Shown here in pieces: positions 1-10,269 of a stretch of 64,000 nucleotides of DNA; within the stretch, counting starts at the first letter, position 1, and each line of letters starts with the position of its first letter. The stretch covers positions 3,410,001 to 3,474,000 of the forward strand of contig NC_053182.1 in the NCBI RefSeq assembly GCF_905163445.1, read 5' to 3'. Source of the DNA: Pararge aegeria (lineage: Eukaryota; Arthropoda; Insecta; Lepidoptera; Nymphalidae). The notes under the pieces are model-generated. The model worked only from the letters and a program-made list of their open reading frames with translations, searched no databases and was not told the origin of the DNA. Position numbers and translations under genes: made by a program.

Positions 1-11
1 CATTTTATATT

Positions 12-95
12 TTAACAATCTTCAGAATTTTTCTGTTTTGTGAGAGATGAGAGCGGAGTCGCCTTGTCGTTAAGGAATTCATCAATCGTGTAAGT
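12..95 (-). pseudogene. L-A LINE: last codons of reverse-transcriptase ORF
   Basis: Read on the minus strand this gives TIDEFLNDKATPLSS followed by about ten residues and a TAA stop at 14-12. The same IDEFLND-V/A-W pattern recurs at 26.43 kb (plus) and 53.1 kb (minus) directly upstream of a shared 3' UTR, so this is the C-terminal end of a CR1/Jockey-like non-LTR retrotransposon ORF2. Only the end of the element lies in the window. CR1/Jockey assignment is inference from the C-terminal style. Confidence 0.6.
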
Positions 96-99
96 AACC

Positions 100-950
100 A
101 GGATTTGTTAAATGTGTTTAAATATATTGTTTAAACTTAGGTAAAGGACGATCTAATATTACCTTCGGTATCATGTTATAAAAGCATATATACAACCTCA
201 CAAAGGGTTTATGTACTTTTCTCAGACAATATGCAGATATCACTCATAGCATAAAGCAGACAACTATAATAATGACCCCTGTGCGTAAAGGCCTCGTCTT
301 TCATATGAAAGAGGGATTTATATATTAAAGTTGTAGATTTGTAGCAGCGTATTATTAGATGGTTTTTAGCCATTTTGTACCATACCACAGATACCATAAA
401 TTTTATAGAAATACATGGAAACTCAATAACTATCAATCTAGCGCCAAACACCCGTGCTTACAAACATATAACCCACAACATTCCTGTCATTTCGAATCTG
501 TATTCATAGCCGACCCTGTGCTCGGAAATTGTAAAAAAAAGTTACTGTAGCACTCTATTGGAGTCGATTGCTTGGAGCGGTCACTTGCAACTCTTTTTAG
601 CACTCTTTTGTTCTAATTGCGCCTCTATGTGGGTCTGCCTCTGGCTCTAACGAGCATTACAAAATGGCGACCGATGTTTTTGATTTTCGAACTCTGCTCT
701 CCGGAATAGCTCCGTCCCATTATATGAAACTTTTTGTGCATTACTGGCTTATTAAATTTAAAATAAAACTTCTTGCGGTGAACAATTAAGTATCTAGGTA
801 TAAACGTTTAAACCTTGGTGTTTTGACGTTTAATGTATGCTCACTAAATAAATTTATTGCGCAAAATGGCTCAACTTCACAATATGTACCATTCCGTTAA
901 CTGTGTTACCATGTTCTTATAGGGAATTATTAAATGTGGCATTGTAAACT
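100..950. other. No gene recognised; AT-rich unique sequence
   Basis: No convincing coding region, RNA gene or repeat family was recognised. Open frames here are short and without composition or motif support. One AAAATGGCG motif lies at 661-669 and one AAAATGGC at 864-871. Confidence 0.4.
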
Positions 951-954
951 TCGA

Positions 955-1075
955 AATAGTTATGCAGTGTTTTGACTCACTTATATGGACAGCGCTTTCC
1001 AAAAGTCAGAGCGTGAAAGTACACTCACTATTCCAACGTTATGCCATCTTTATTCATTAGGAACATAGTCATAGA
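955..1075. repeat. Relic of a repeat containing ACGTTATGCCA
   Basis: The segment has AATAGTTATGCAGTGTTTTG at its left side and CCAACGTTATGCCATC at its right side. Closely related words occur at 55.61-55.81 kb (GTGGCATAACGTCC, twice) and a variant at 40.79 kb. The two sides are partly inverse to each other, as in a degenerate inverted-repeat element. Family unknown. Confidence 0.35.
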
Positions 1076-1095
1076 CATTTTCAAAGCAATTCAAT

Positions 1096-1308
1096 GGACG
1101 GCCGATTGACGCAGTGGGCAGCGACCCTGCTTTAGTTTCTGTAAAAATGTTTGTGTGGTGAACATGAATGTTTTTCAGTGTCTGGGTGTTTATCTGAAAA
1201 ATAAGTATTAATGTATATCGTTTATAAGAAAAAATAACTAATCATCTTGTACTCATACACAACAACAGCTGCGCTTACTTGTCGTTGTATATTTATTAAT
1301 TTATTGTT
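1096..1308 (+). mobile_element. SINE S1, internally deleted
   Basis: It starts with the S1 tRNA-like head (GGCCGATTGACGCAGTGGG) and runs through GTTTTTCAGTGTCTGGGTG to an ATTTATT tail. The B-box part of the head and the TTTGGGGCTAGATGGCGATG block near the 3' end are missing relative to other S1 copies. Not a functional tRNA. Confidence 0.8.
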
Positions 1309-1536
1309 AAAAAAACGCGTCCCAACTTGAGCCATATTATTAGTTTTGAATAAGCAAAAATTAGTGAACATCCTTTTAAAAAGAACTTCTGCAGGAAAAA
1401 TAAAGTTTTTATACTATTTCACTTCTAATTTTTAAACAGTTATATACATAAAATTATACCAAAATCATGTCCGGATTTTAAACATTAATAAATAGCTTTC
1501 TTTAACTGTGTTCCCATAAACCACCACAATATTCAA

Positions 1537-1842
1537 TAATCATCATATAGACCCATCACCGGCTCACTACAGGGCATAGGTCTCTTCCCACATTGGAAAG
1601 GGGTTAAGGCCGTAGAACACCACGCGGGCCTAGTGCGGATTGGTGGACTCCACATACCTTTGAGAACATTATGAAGAACTCTCAGGCATGCAGGTTTCCG
1701 CACGATGTTTTCCTTCACCGTCAAAGCAAGTGATAGTTTTAATTACTTTAAACGCACATTACTTATAAAAGTCACAGGATTCGAACTCGGCCCCATGCAA
1801 GTAAAGTCGAGCTCCTACCCACTGCGCTATCACCGCTTCTAT
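1537..1842 (-). mobile_element. SINE S2, near full length
   Basis: Minus-strand copy: the right end is the rc of the tRNA-like head (TGCGCTATCACCGCTTC), with the rc of a B box (GGATTCGAACTCGG) inside, and the left end is the ATCATCAT tail side. It contains the family words CTCAGGCATGCAGG and CACCACGC..GGCC. Short open frames here are SINE sequence. Confidence 0.85.
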
Positions 1843-2136
1843 TCAATAATGCAATATGCTAATTTTTCTTCGCAAAATGGCGTACATGAATACATTGTAA
1901 GATACCGCGAACAAGCTTTTGAACATGGACAAATTATGTACTGTGTGTTTACTATTTTACCTTGACGTAAATAATGCCTATACTCCAATCTTATTTATTG
2001 CCTTTAATGGAAACCATTAGCAATACTACGAGAGAATAAATACAAAAATACAGTGCGTAAGATCGTCTCTATAATCTTCCGTTAAATGACCTCCCTCTAC
2101 CGACCATTACACCGTGGGAGTGAAAGAACTAGGGGG

Positions 2137-2335
2137 CTTTTATCATCATCATCATCATCAAAACCCATTAACGGCCTACTACAGAGCACGGGTCTTCTCT
2201 CAGAATGAGAATGGGCCGTAGTTCACCACGCTGGCCTAGTGCGGATTTGTAGACTACACACGCCTTTGAGAACATTATGAAGATTTCTCAGGCAAAGTTT
2301 CCTTGCAATATTTTCTTTTACCGGTGAAGCTAAAA
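2137..2335 (-). mobile_element. SINE S2, 5'-truncated
   Basis: ATCATCATCATCATCA tail followed by the rc of the S2 3' half (CCACGCTGGCCTAGTGCGG, TTGAGAACATTATGAAGA). The tRNA head is lacking, the usual 5' truncation of target-primed retroposition. Confidence 0.75.
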
Positions 2336-2559
2336 ATAAACGTCGACAAAAGAAGGTGCCATGTTCTGTGAGGCTGAATCTTTACAGTGGGTCGGTAATG
2401 GGTTGATATGATAATGATGAAAGTGTTATATAAATGGACGCAGAGTAACATAGACTACTCTTAGTCCTGGAAAAACATCAAATTCCCAGGGGGTTTTGAC
2501 ACAGGAACAACCACAATTTTACAACAAATATATAAAAAAAAAAGATTCCGTTGAACCTT

Positions 2560-2660
2560 CATTTTACCGCCAAATTGTATACGATGTTTTGATATACTTT
2601 TCTTTTTGTTCTATGTACTTTTTGTGGTGTGCAATAAAAGTATATTCATTCATTTTTAAC
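2560..2660 (+). mobile_element. L-C-type LINE 3' tail
   Basis: Ends with GTGGTGTGCAATAAAAGT then TATTCATTCATT. The reverse of the same tail (ATGAATGAATGAATACAC) is found at 62.32 kb inside a copy with the L-C 3' UTR. Only the extreme 3' end is present. Confidence 0.5.
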
Positions 2661-2690
2661 CGACTTTTCTCAAGTCGGTTTAAAATGAAG
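2660..2690. repeat. Short hairpin
   Basis: AACCGACTT and AAGTCGGTT form a 9-base stem with a 5-base loop (TTCTC) just after the LINE tail. Its role is unknown; it may be the end of another dispersed repeat. Confidence 0.35.
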
Positions 2691-2699
2691 GTGTTGGAT

Positions 2700-3205
2700 A
2701 CTAACTTTCAACCCCGTTTATGAGTAGTACTTACAAAAAACAGTTAAAACACTTTTTTCTTATTCTAAAAAATTACTCCCGGTTGTTTTTCCATTTAATC
2801 ATTAACTCGGTAATACTCCAAATACTTAGTTCCGGTTAATTAACAGTTATTATTTAAAAATGTTAAACACGAAAAAAAAAACACCATTATCGTATAATTG
2901 TCGTTTAACAGATCGAACCCTGTGCTCCTCTCGGCTCTAAGTCCCATATAGTGTATTGAATTTGAAATTTGTAGTGGAACGAAACTAAATTTTCATAGGC
3001 TGACTCGGGGATGGAATCCAGACCTCGTTATGCCCACTACATTAACAAGAGATCTTCTCGAGTCGCAATAACTAATACCAAATCATCAAACCTTTTCATA
3101 AGTGCTTATAGAATACCTTTTTTTTTTTTGGTCTTTACCATTATCATAGTATGATGAAGTCTCTTTTCTAGCGGTTTAGAATAATTTTCCTGTTTTTTTT
3201 TTAAA
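2700..3205. other. No gene recognised
   Basis: AT-rich sequence with homopolymer T and A runs. Nothing coding or RNA-like was supported. Confidence 0.35.
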
Positions 3206-3208
3206 TTA

Positions 3209-3346
3209 TAATAAATAAATATACTACTACAATACACACATCGCCATCTAGCCCCAAAGTAAGCTTGTGTTATGGGTACTAAGATAACTGATGAATATTT
3301 TATGAATAATATGCGTAAATACTTATTATATATAGATAAACACCCA
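3209..3346 (-). mobile_element. SINE S1, 5'-truncated
   Basis: Left end AATAAATAAATAT is the rc of the S1 (ATTT)n tail, then CGCCATCTAGCCCCAAAG and CTAAGATAACTGATGAATA as in other minus copies. It stops at AAACACCCA, before the tRNA-like head. Confidence 0.85.
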
Positions 3347-3560
3347 TTTTATTGCATATAATTCTGAAAAATATGGGCATTTCCACTATCACTTGGACAA
3401 TGTTTGTGACCAAACTGCAAAACAAACATCTATTGATGGTCTTTAATCTTTGGATTTTTTTAGAGCCCATCTTCCTTCTAGTTATATATATGATTATCCT
3501 GCATGTTTAATTTTATGACATAACAATTAGAAAGAACCCTAAACGCAAAACAGTTCAATG

Positions 3561-3622
3561 CAATTTAATTTGCCCGAAGGCCGTTAGCCGTTAGGCTACA
3601 TTACTTCGGGCAAATTAAATTG
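3561..3622. repeat. Perfect 19-base palindrome arms
   Basis: CAATTTAATTTGCCCGAAG at 3561-3579 is exactly complementary to 3604-3622, leaving a 24-base loop. A third partial copy (CTCGGGCAAATTAA) lies near 3860. No repeat family recognised around it. Confidence 0.8.
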
Positions 3623-3624
3623 TA

Positions 3625-4150
3625 TATATTTAATAAAATATTATTATAGGTAATACGCTAATCAATTAATAAGAACGAAATCGGTATCCACCTCGTTCAA
3701 TGTTCCCCTCAAAGAAATCGTCTGAACGCAAGTCAAATAAACATTTCACAAAAGCGATTTTAGTGAACTGGTGGAACCTTCGAGCCCCTTGAGAACTACT
3801 CATGCCGCAATAATTCATTGCCGCAATTAAACGGAATTTCAAAACGGCTTCATCACCTCGGGCAAATTAAGTTTACGTGAGCTAATTATGAGTAATGAGC
3901 TACTCGACGACTTCAATATTCCGTCTGCCCTGGACGGTTCTCGTTGATTTTTATTTTTCGCCTCGCCATTTGCGATTTCCCCCGCAACAAAACTCCGGCC
4001 AATTAGTTTTCTCGCAGTTGCCTGTAATTCATTACAGCACTAAATTGTTTGGGGTTACATGCCCAACGTTTATGATGAAGATAGCCTTAATTCTACAATG
4101 CTACACTACTACATAGAAAGAAAGATACTAACGTATACTTTAAAAAACAT
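3625..4150. other. No gene recognised
   Basis: Unique-looking sequence. A 73-codon open frame at 3895-4116 lacks any recognisable motif and is not called. Confidence 0.35.
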
Positions 4151-4156
4151 ACAATA

Positions 4157-4365
4157 CCAGCTGTTGCCCACGGCTTCGAACGCGGAATATTTTTTTTCAT
4201 AAATCCTGCGGGAACCGTACATTGTCCCGGGATAAAAGCAGCATATGTGCCAGGGTATCCAAAATTCAGTGCAAATGGTTCAGGAGTTTTTGCGTGAAAG
4301 AGCAACAAACATCCATCTATTCATCCATAAATCCATACATACTTTAATTTATAATATTATAAGAT
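4157..4365 (-). mobile_element. Decayed non-autonomous Helitron (H1-like)
   Basis: Begins with AGCTGTTGCCCACGGCTTCG, the rc of the H1 3' end (compare ACTAGCTGTTTGCCCGCG at 21987), and runs to ATAATATTATAAG, the rc of the H1 5' side. The terminal CTAG is mutated. The interior carries CCGGGATAAAAG-type words frequent in this group. Confidence 0.5.
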
Positions 4366-4411
4366 TAACTAACTAACGAAACATTAAATTAAATCATATT
4401 AATGCCCAATT

Positions 4412-4555
4412 GAAGCGATGATAGCCTAGTGGTGAGAACTTCGGATTTATTTCAGAAGGCCAAGTTCGAATCCAAGCACGCACCTCTAACTTTTCTAAGT
4501 TATGTGCGTCTTTAAATTTTAAGTAATTAAAATATCACTTTTTTTTATGCTGAAA
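4412..4555 (+). mobile_element. SINE S2, head portion
   Basis: GAAGCGATGATAGCCTAGTGG head, B-box-like AAGTTCGAATCC, then TTCTAAGTTATGTGCG and AATTAAAATATCACTT. The 3' half is absent. Confidence 0.75.
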
Positions 4556-4727
4556 TAGACGTCCACCCGTCAATTCAGGGTGGTTTTGATATATCTCTGA
4601 TATCATCGAGGTCGACTGACATCATGACTCATTGGGTCGGACCCAAGACCTCGATGTCGGACATGCTTAAAGAGACTAAATGTCACTAGACTTAAGAGGC
4701 AGTAATATCATATCATCATTTTCTTCT

Positions 4728-4992
4728 TCATCATCATCATCATCATCATCATCATAACCCATTATTACTATATAGTTCACCATAGTCACTACACGGCACG
4801 GGTCTCTTCTCAGAAGAGTTAAGGCCGCAGTCCACCACGCTCGCGCAGGCACCTGCGCTTGCGGCGGTAAAAGCGGAACATGAACACGAGTTATGCAGGT
4901 TTCCTCACAATGTTTCCTTCAAACTGTTTGATATTACTTTGCTTAAAACAAGTGAAATAAAACCCACTAGGCTTCACTCATCGCCGCTTTAT
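4728..4992 (-). mobile_element. SINE S2, rearranged
   Basis: A TCATCAT microsatellite (about 4728-4756) is followed by the rc of the S2 3' half (CACGGCACGGGTCTCTTC, CCACCACGCT) and then a diverged head end (CATCGCCGCTT). Some internal blocks differ from other copies. Confidence 0.65.
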
Positions 4993-4994
4993 CT

Positions 4995-5668
4995 TTGGTA
5001 AGTTAGGTATGAATAACTAATTTTTTCAATCGAAAAGGTGTAACGTATTTTCGTGTTCCTCTCTAATAGGTACTTTGTATGATAAATCGATTATAAAGGG
5101 ATTTATAAACTCCGTCGGTTTGGAGGTCGTACGTGCTCGGAATCTCCAGGAAAGGTAGGTATCAGCTGTAATTACGTTTTGGAACAAGTACCTATAATTC
5201 ATAATCATATAAACGCACAAAGTATCTTAGCATTCAATGCGTCAGCATTTACTATGATAGATAAACGCTATAATTGCGAGGAGATTTATCGTTTAACGAG
5301 AATTATGAACATTGCTCACCCAGGTACATAATTCGGCGGTCCGGTACTAGAATAGCGATCCCGTAATAGACGACGTACTAGGATCCCAGAAAGCAATAAG
5401 AGACAAACGACGTAAGATCGTGTAGTTATTGTCCACAGTTTAAAACAGAAATGTTGATGCTCCGATGGAGCCGGGCAGTCCAAAACGCCTTCAAAGATTT
5501 TATTTATTCCTGTACGAATGGTTATTTTAGTAAAAGGATCAATGAACTACGCGCATAGATAGCAATGTACATACATTAATTAAATAAATATATAATATTG
5601 AAATAAGATCTAATATACGGTTGTCTCTATTTATGTATCTGAGTTTCTTTACCACCATGGCTTTTAAT
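4995..5668. other. No gene recognised
   Basis: No coding or RNA feature was supported. A short minus frame at 5026-5220 has no family features. Confidence 0.35.
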
Positions 5669-5670
5669 TT

Positions 5671-5884
5671 GACGGCCGACTGTGGCAGTGGTTCGATTCC
5701 CGCAACTGGAAAATGTTTTTGTAACGAATATGAATGTTTTTCAGTGTCTTGATGTTTATCTGTATATTATAAGTATTTATGAATATTATTCATCAGTGAT
5801 CTTAGTACTCATAACACAAGCTACGCTTACTTTGGGGCTAGATGGCGATGTGTGTATTGTCGTAGTATATTTAATTATTTATTT
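5671..5884 (+). mobile_element. SINE S1 with shortened head
   Basis: GACGGCCGACTG runs directly into GTGGTTCGATTCCCGCAACTGG, so the middle of the tRNA-like head is deleted. The 3' part is intact to TATTTAATTATTTATTTG. The open frame over it is SINE sequence. Confidence 0.85.
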
Positions 5885-6238
5885 GAAAAAAATTTGGATA
5901 GATGAGGTATAGTTGGTATCTTTATATTATTCATAAAGACATTGGCTTTAAGCTTTTAAAGAAATCAAAGAATTAATATAATTCATTGTGTTCCCCAGTC
6001 AGTTCTTAATTTTTGTTTTTTTAGTTTTGCCAAAGAATTTTTAGTATATTAAAATTTATATTTTTGTTTTTACACATTGATCAATTGAATTAGGTCTGTG
6101 TGTTTACCTTTTTTAACATCATTTTTAACTTTTTTAGCGCAAGTTATTTTATGCATATGTACTAGGTATTTGTGTTAAGAATTACAACGAATTTAATTTA
6201 ATTTAATTTAATTTTCATTACATGTGAAACCTTAACGC
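5885..6238. other. No gene recognised; short ATTTA microsatellite
   Basis: AT-rich sequence with about four TTTAA units at 6191-6215. Nothing else is supported. Confidence 0.4.
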
Positions 6239-6239
6239 A

Positions 6240-6372
6240 AACTTGTGGTAAATGGTCACAGTTTAAGATGGTAGCGGGCTAATCTGTTAGGGATATATCA
6301 GTTATATTAAACCTATACTCGTAATTTGTTTCAACGCGGCGTCAACGAAACGCTGAATTTATTAGGGGCAAT
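6240..6372 (-). mobile_element. SINE S3 fragment
   Basis: Contains AAGATGGTAGCGGGCTAA, TGTTAGGGATAT and CGAAACGCTGAATTTATTAG, the rc of the S3 3' half seen complete at 60.7-61.0 kb. Diverged. Confidence 0.6.
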
Positions 6373-6808
6373 TCTTTTTCGGAATGTCGGTTACTTGCGA
6401 CAAGAAAACAGATAGTGTTGCCGATACTCGTAAACGACCCTAATACTGAGGTTACAAATGTTATTACACGAGCGTTGACGTCATAGTAGCTCCATATAAT
6501 TACCTCGAGTAAACTTCACTTACCGAAGGTGATGTAACCGTACCGCTTGCGTTGCCGTTTAAAGCACTGAATTATTATTAGACACTGAGTAAATGCGCTT
6601 GTGGCTTTAAACATCGCAGGCATAATAAAATCAAGTTTCATACCACTCTAACAGTATGATCAATGAAAACGCGTTGATGTGTTTCAAACGACTCATCGAC
6701 GACCTTTGTTATACAGAGTTTAACTGACTATAAGTTGTTAGTTTAGTTCTTTAGTTTATATAAGGTCGTTGCACGTTTTGTTTTATTAAGAAGAAACCTC
6801 GTATCCGT
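6373..6808. other. No gene recognised
   Basis: Unique-looking sequence without supported features. Confidence 0.35.
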
Positions 6809-6809
6809 C

Positions 6810-7050
6810 TCGTCCCGAGTTCTATCCCGCCAGGGGCAATTTGTAAATTCATAATTTATGGATTTTCTACGGCTTCGGCTGTTGCTAGTTACCACCGACA
6901 AAGGTCCGACAAAGGCGGTACGATGTCGAAAAGAAAATTTTTAGGAGTGTTGATTTAATATAACTGCCATACCCCTAACATGCTAGCCGGTTACCATCTT
7001 AAACTGCATTATCACTCACCAACTGGCGAGATTACAGTAAAAAAAAAATA
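6810..7050 (+). mobile_element. SINE S3, head truncated
   Basis: From CGAGTTCTATCCCGCCAGGG through CTAGTTACCACCGACAAAGG, TACGATGTCGAA, AACTGCCATACCCCTAACA and GAGATTACAG to an A-run. These blocks match other S3 copies in order. Confidence 0.75.
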
Positions 7051-7650
7051 TATTGACGTTCGTTTGTATATGAAACTGACTGGCAAGCTAGTTGGAGAGG
7101 CGCCGTAAGAAAAAAATGAAGGAGAAGACGAGGGTAGCTTGTAGTAATAGCGTTTTTTTTACTGGAAGAATATCTGATTTAAAATGAAAATTATAACCCA
7201 TACCAAAGTGAATTCAACTTTCAAATATAAATGAAGTTAATCTAAAAGTTCTAGTAACAATCTCTTCATTGCCAACTTCTGCACTAAGAATCTAAGCACG
7301 TTTTAATTCGCAAGTTTTCGGCTTGATGAGTACGCCCTCGTGGCTCTTGAGGAGGGATGGGGTGAGATCGTGACAGGATTCTTGATAGGGACAATAAAAA
7401 CCCTGAAGGTGGGGCGACAGGCGTTCCTTCCAGGAAATTAGCTGTCACATTACGTAGCTATTAACGCTTCGTTATGTCCCGAGCTGATCAACTCACTATT
7501 CGTGGCGTGTGGGCTTTCGGGGCACTAATTTATCGAGTCATGATGAATGTTTGTTTTGTCACGGGGCATTACGTGTTTTACACGAGGGACACTGACCTAC
7601 TTGTGAGGTGGAATTAATTGGGTTTACTAATACGTTACGTAAGATAGAAC
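7051..7650. other. No gene recognised
   Basis: No supported feature. The sequence is somewhat GC-richer at 7310-7480. Confidence 0.35.
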
Positions 7651-7654
7651 TGCG

Positions 7655-7735
7655 TTCTCGGTACAGTGGTTAGCGGACTTGAGTACAGATCACGAGATCT
7701 AGGGCTCGATTCACTAGTCAGAAACTAAAATTAAA
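7655..7735 (+). mobile_element. tRNA-like head of an S4-like SINE
   Basis: GTACAGTGGTTAGCGGACTTG resembles an A-box region; CACGAGATCTAGGGCTCGATTC resembles the anticodon/B-box region of S4 heads (compare GGATCACGAGCTCCTGGG at 61.09 kb). No downstream body was recognised. Confidence 0.35.
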
Positions 7736-7904
7736 ATCTTAAAAAACCTAAAAAAATAATTGAATGTAATTAAACATTTCCTGGTGACGAATTTCTTGGA
7801 TTTTAAAATTGTCATAGTATTCTACTAGTCAAGTGCTTTCATATCACTCCAATACTAAGGGAGCTGTGTAAACAAAATGTACCGATTTTCAACATAGATG
7901 AGCA

Positions 7905-8060
7905 CATTCCCGACTAATTAACTTTTCAACAAAAAAAAACAAAGTCAAAATCGGTTCATCCGGCCTCTACGATGCCAAAACAGACACATATACACACCCA
8001 CTACGACGCTATGACACTCAAAAGTCAAACACACATTATGATACAGTCGTGTGTATTTTA
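7905..8060 (+). repeat. Dispersed repeat with AAAATCGGTTCATCCG
   Basis: CAAAGTCAAAATCGGTTCATCC is followed by GATGCCAAAACAGACACA. The same arrangement, diverged, is at 33.05-33.13 kb and inverted at 30.12-30.18 kb. Probably one end of a non-autonomous DNA element; family unknown. Confidence 0.45.
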
Positions 8061-8151
8061 CAATATATTAGTATAAATGTATGTATATAGGTATTCCATT
8101 TTGTTTGTAAAAATCTATTCAGTTCTTTAAATCCTAAACATGATAACACAC

Positions 8152-8502
8152 AACATTTCATAGATTCACCGAAAACCGCACACTTTACAAAATTGCTATT
8201 TAGAATCCGCGTAATGAGAGCTTAACTCGGGCAGCAATCTGTGATAGTGGCGCGCTATTCGTTAGTGAATGCGCCGCTATCGGGCTAACAAACCCACCAA
8301 GTGATTTCGAACCCCCTCGACCGCTTGCTTCGCCAAACAGCTCCGGGCCGGCTGAGTTCACTCGTCGCTCATCTAAACAGAACCTACCTAAACTAATTGG
8401 CTTCGACCCGATACCGCAGCCGCTCAAGATTAGAGACTCGAGCACTCTCTAAACTTTGCAAGATTCGGCCCTGGCTTTTGAATTTTAGTAGCTCTAACTT
8501 GC
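8152..8502 (+). repeat. Direct duplication, copy 1
   Basis: The segment is repeated 532 bases downstream at 8684-9034. Aligned by eye, its first 50 bases differ at about 8 positions, whereas the central 246 bases differ at only 6. The conserved core contains the open segment annotated at 8204-8452. No other copy was seen in the window, so it does not behave like the dispersed repeats. Confidence 0.85.
8204..8452 (+). CDS. Candidate terminal coding exon, copy 1 (82 codons, unknown protein)
   Basis: The frame opens directly after an acceptor-like TTGCTATTTAG ending at 8203 and stays open for 82 codons to TAA at 8450-8452. It has no ATG, as expected for a last exon and not for a single-exon gene. 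The predicted peptide begins NPRNESLTRAAICDSGALF, has a proline/serine-rich middle around PPSDFEPPRPLASPNSSG and ends KIRDSSTL; the final S-T-L would fit a class I PDZ ligand, a weak inference. Between the copies 2 of 6 substitutions are synonymous in this frame. The base composition is more GC-rich than the flanks. The opposite strand is also open without ATG, so the strand is not proven. No protein family recognised. It could instead be a conserved non-coding element. Confidence 0.4.
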   Translation, partial: NPRNESLTRAAICDSGALFVSECAAIGLTNPPSDFEPPRPLASPNSSGPAEFTRRSSKQNLPKLIGFDPIPQPLKIRDSSTL

Positions 8503-8683
8503 TAGTTATGCGTGTTGTGAGATCCTTTCTAAGCTAATCCTTACGCGATGTCAGTGTATCTATAATAGTGTTACTGTCAATAATTAATAGACAGACGGCT
8601 TAGCGAGTGTATAGAAATTACAATGCAGCTTATTGCATTACTAAATTACGCAGAATCTTAACATGTGATTGCTTCAAATACAC

Positions 8684-9034
8684 AGCATTCCATAGAATTG
8701 CTGAAAACCGCACACTCTGCAAAATTGTTATTTAGAATCCGCGTAATGAGAGCTTAACTCGGGCAGCAATCTGTGATAGTGGCGCGCTATTCGTTAGTGA
8801 ATGCGCCGCTATCGGGCTAACAAACCCACCAAGTGATTTCGAACCCGTTCGACCGCTTGCCCCGCCTAACAGCTCCGGGCCGGCTGAGTTCACTCGTCGC
8901 TCATCTAAACAGAACCTACCTAAACTAATTGGCTTCGACCCGATACCGCAGCCGCTCAAGATTAGATACTCGAGCACTCTCTAAACTTTACAAGATTGAG
9001 CCCCGGCTATTTGAATTTTACCAGCCTTAACTTT
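8684..9034 (+). repeat. Direct duplication, copy 2
   Basis: Second copy of 8152-8502, same orientation, offset 532 bases. Similarity falls away beyond about 9034, where unrelated AT-rich sequence begins. Confidence 0.85.
8736..8984 (+). CDS. Candidate terminal coding exon, copy 2 (82 codons)
   Basis: It has the same open frame as copy 1, after an acceptor-like TTGTTATTTAG ending at 8735 and ending at TAA 8982-8984. Protein differences from copy 1 in the plus frame are P38V, S43P and D78Y; two further changes are silent. The acceptor-like site and stop codon are kept while adjacent bases have diverged, which favours constraint on this interval. It could be a mutually exclusive last exon, a tandem gene end or a recent gene-conversion tract. 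No upstream exons were identified. Confidence 0.4.
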   Translation, partial: NPRNESLTRAAICDSGALFVSECAAIGLTNPPSDFEPVRPLAPPNSSGPAEFTRRSSKQNLPKLIGFDPIPQPLKIRYSSTL

Positions 9035-9039
9035 TGCCT

Positions 9040-9580
9040 CTGGCTTACTAACTAACTGACTTCGTTTTCGTGTATTTAGTTTTTCGTAGTGTTACCGTGG
9101 AGCTGGCTAGTATTTCATATAAGTGGTTGTTTATCTGTGGAAATAAATAAAATTAATTTGTCAATATCAAAATAATGGCTGGTTTCTAAATGCGAAAAGT
9201 AAAAAAATTAAGGTACTTATAACAAAAAGTCAATTTGAACAATATTTCACCTGTATTGCTTTTATTGTCGGCATTTTTTTCACAAGGCTAGAGGGCAAGT
9301 AGATAATTATAGAGATTAATATAGGCTACTTTATGTTTCGGAAATCTACTCTTAAAGATGAAATAAATTTTTCAAAGTTAGGGAAATTACATTTAGACAG
9401 TACGATAAGTTTAGGTTGTTGGTATACGCTAAGAATGAGTTTTTCTAAGGGTGCATTAACATTTTTTTTTCCTTAATTTATTTGACTCACTGAACTAACC
9501 CCAAAACCCCATATGAAAACACAAAAAATGCATTACATAGATTAATAATTTAGAATGATTATGATCGCACGGAAAGCCCT
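9040..9580. other. No gene recognised
   Basis: AT-rich sequence. AATAAATAAAATTAA at 9141 could serve as a polyadenylation signal for the upstream candidate exon; that is inference only. Confidence 0.3.
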
Positions 9581-9584
9581 CAAC

Positions 9585-10140
9585 CTTTTTCAACTCAGCA
9601 AAGGAAACTTTTGTTCGCCGTTATGAAATACCTAAGTAATATAAATGGTATTTTATCTGCGCGGATCAAAGAAAAATTTTGATAAATCGTTCCCCATGTT
9701 TCAGCCAAACAGAATGTTTCGCTTCGCTCATAAAATAAGCCCGGTTGCCGTTCGTTCGTTAATCTGGCATCCGTAAAAGTAAATTTGAAGTCGTCCATCA
9801 ATAACCATTTTGGCGTTAAAGCCGCCATTTTTCATTTGATGCGCCACGTTTGGGTGGAGAATTGGAGAGAATCGCGCAGTCAGAGGTCGCATGTGAAAAA
9901 ATCAACCTGTTACCGAGGAGCTGGCAAACATTTAAAATCGGCAGCGCGAATCTGCTCTAACCCGCTTTATTGCGGCTTTTATGTGACGACGGGGACTTAT
10001 ACACGTAGTCGACGTCGCAATGGATTCGCGCTTTGGAAATTTGCACTCCTAACGCGAGAATCCCAATGAACGAAACTGTAGATCAACTTCCGTGCCATTT
10101 ATTCGCAAATCGTGTTATTGCACCTCTCCTGGATCGCTTT
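9585..10140. other. GC-richer unique island, function unknown
   Basis: Non-repetitive sequence richer in CpG than the surroundings, with TTTTGGCG at 9809-9816 and GCCGCCATTTTT at 9821-9832. Frames of 77 (minus) and 94 (plus) codons overlap but neither has a recognisable motif. It could be a regulatory element; no direct evidence. Confidence 0.25.
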
Positions 10141-10269
10141 ACACAGGTCATTTGTGGGAATTGCAAATATATAAATGTAAGATAAAAAGATTTATGGCTC
10201 ACTCTGAATTTTGCTCACGTCTTTGCATTTCAGGGGACTGAGTCATGCAATTGCGGTGCTCGATCACAC

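Noticed and set aside
8200..8445. 81-codon minus-strand frame over the duplicated segment (also 8732-8977)
   Set aside because: Opens at GTG rather than ATG, and the plus strand has both the acceptor-like boundary and a shared stop codon; plus is preferred, though the minus strand is not excluded.
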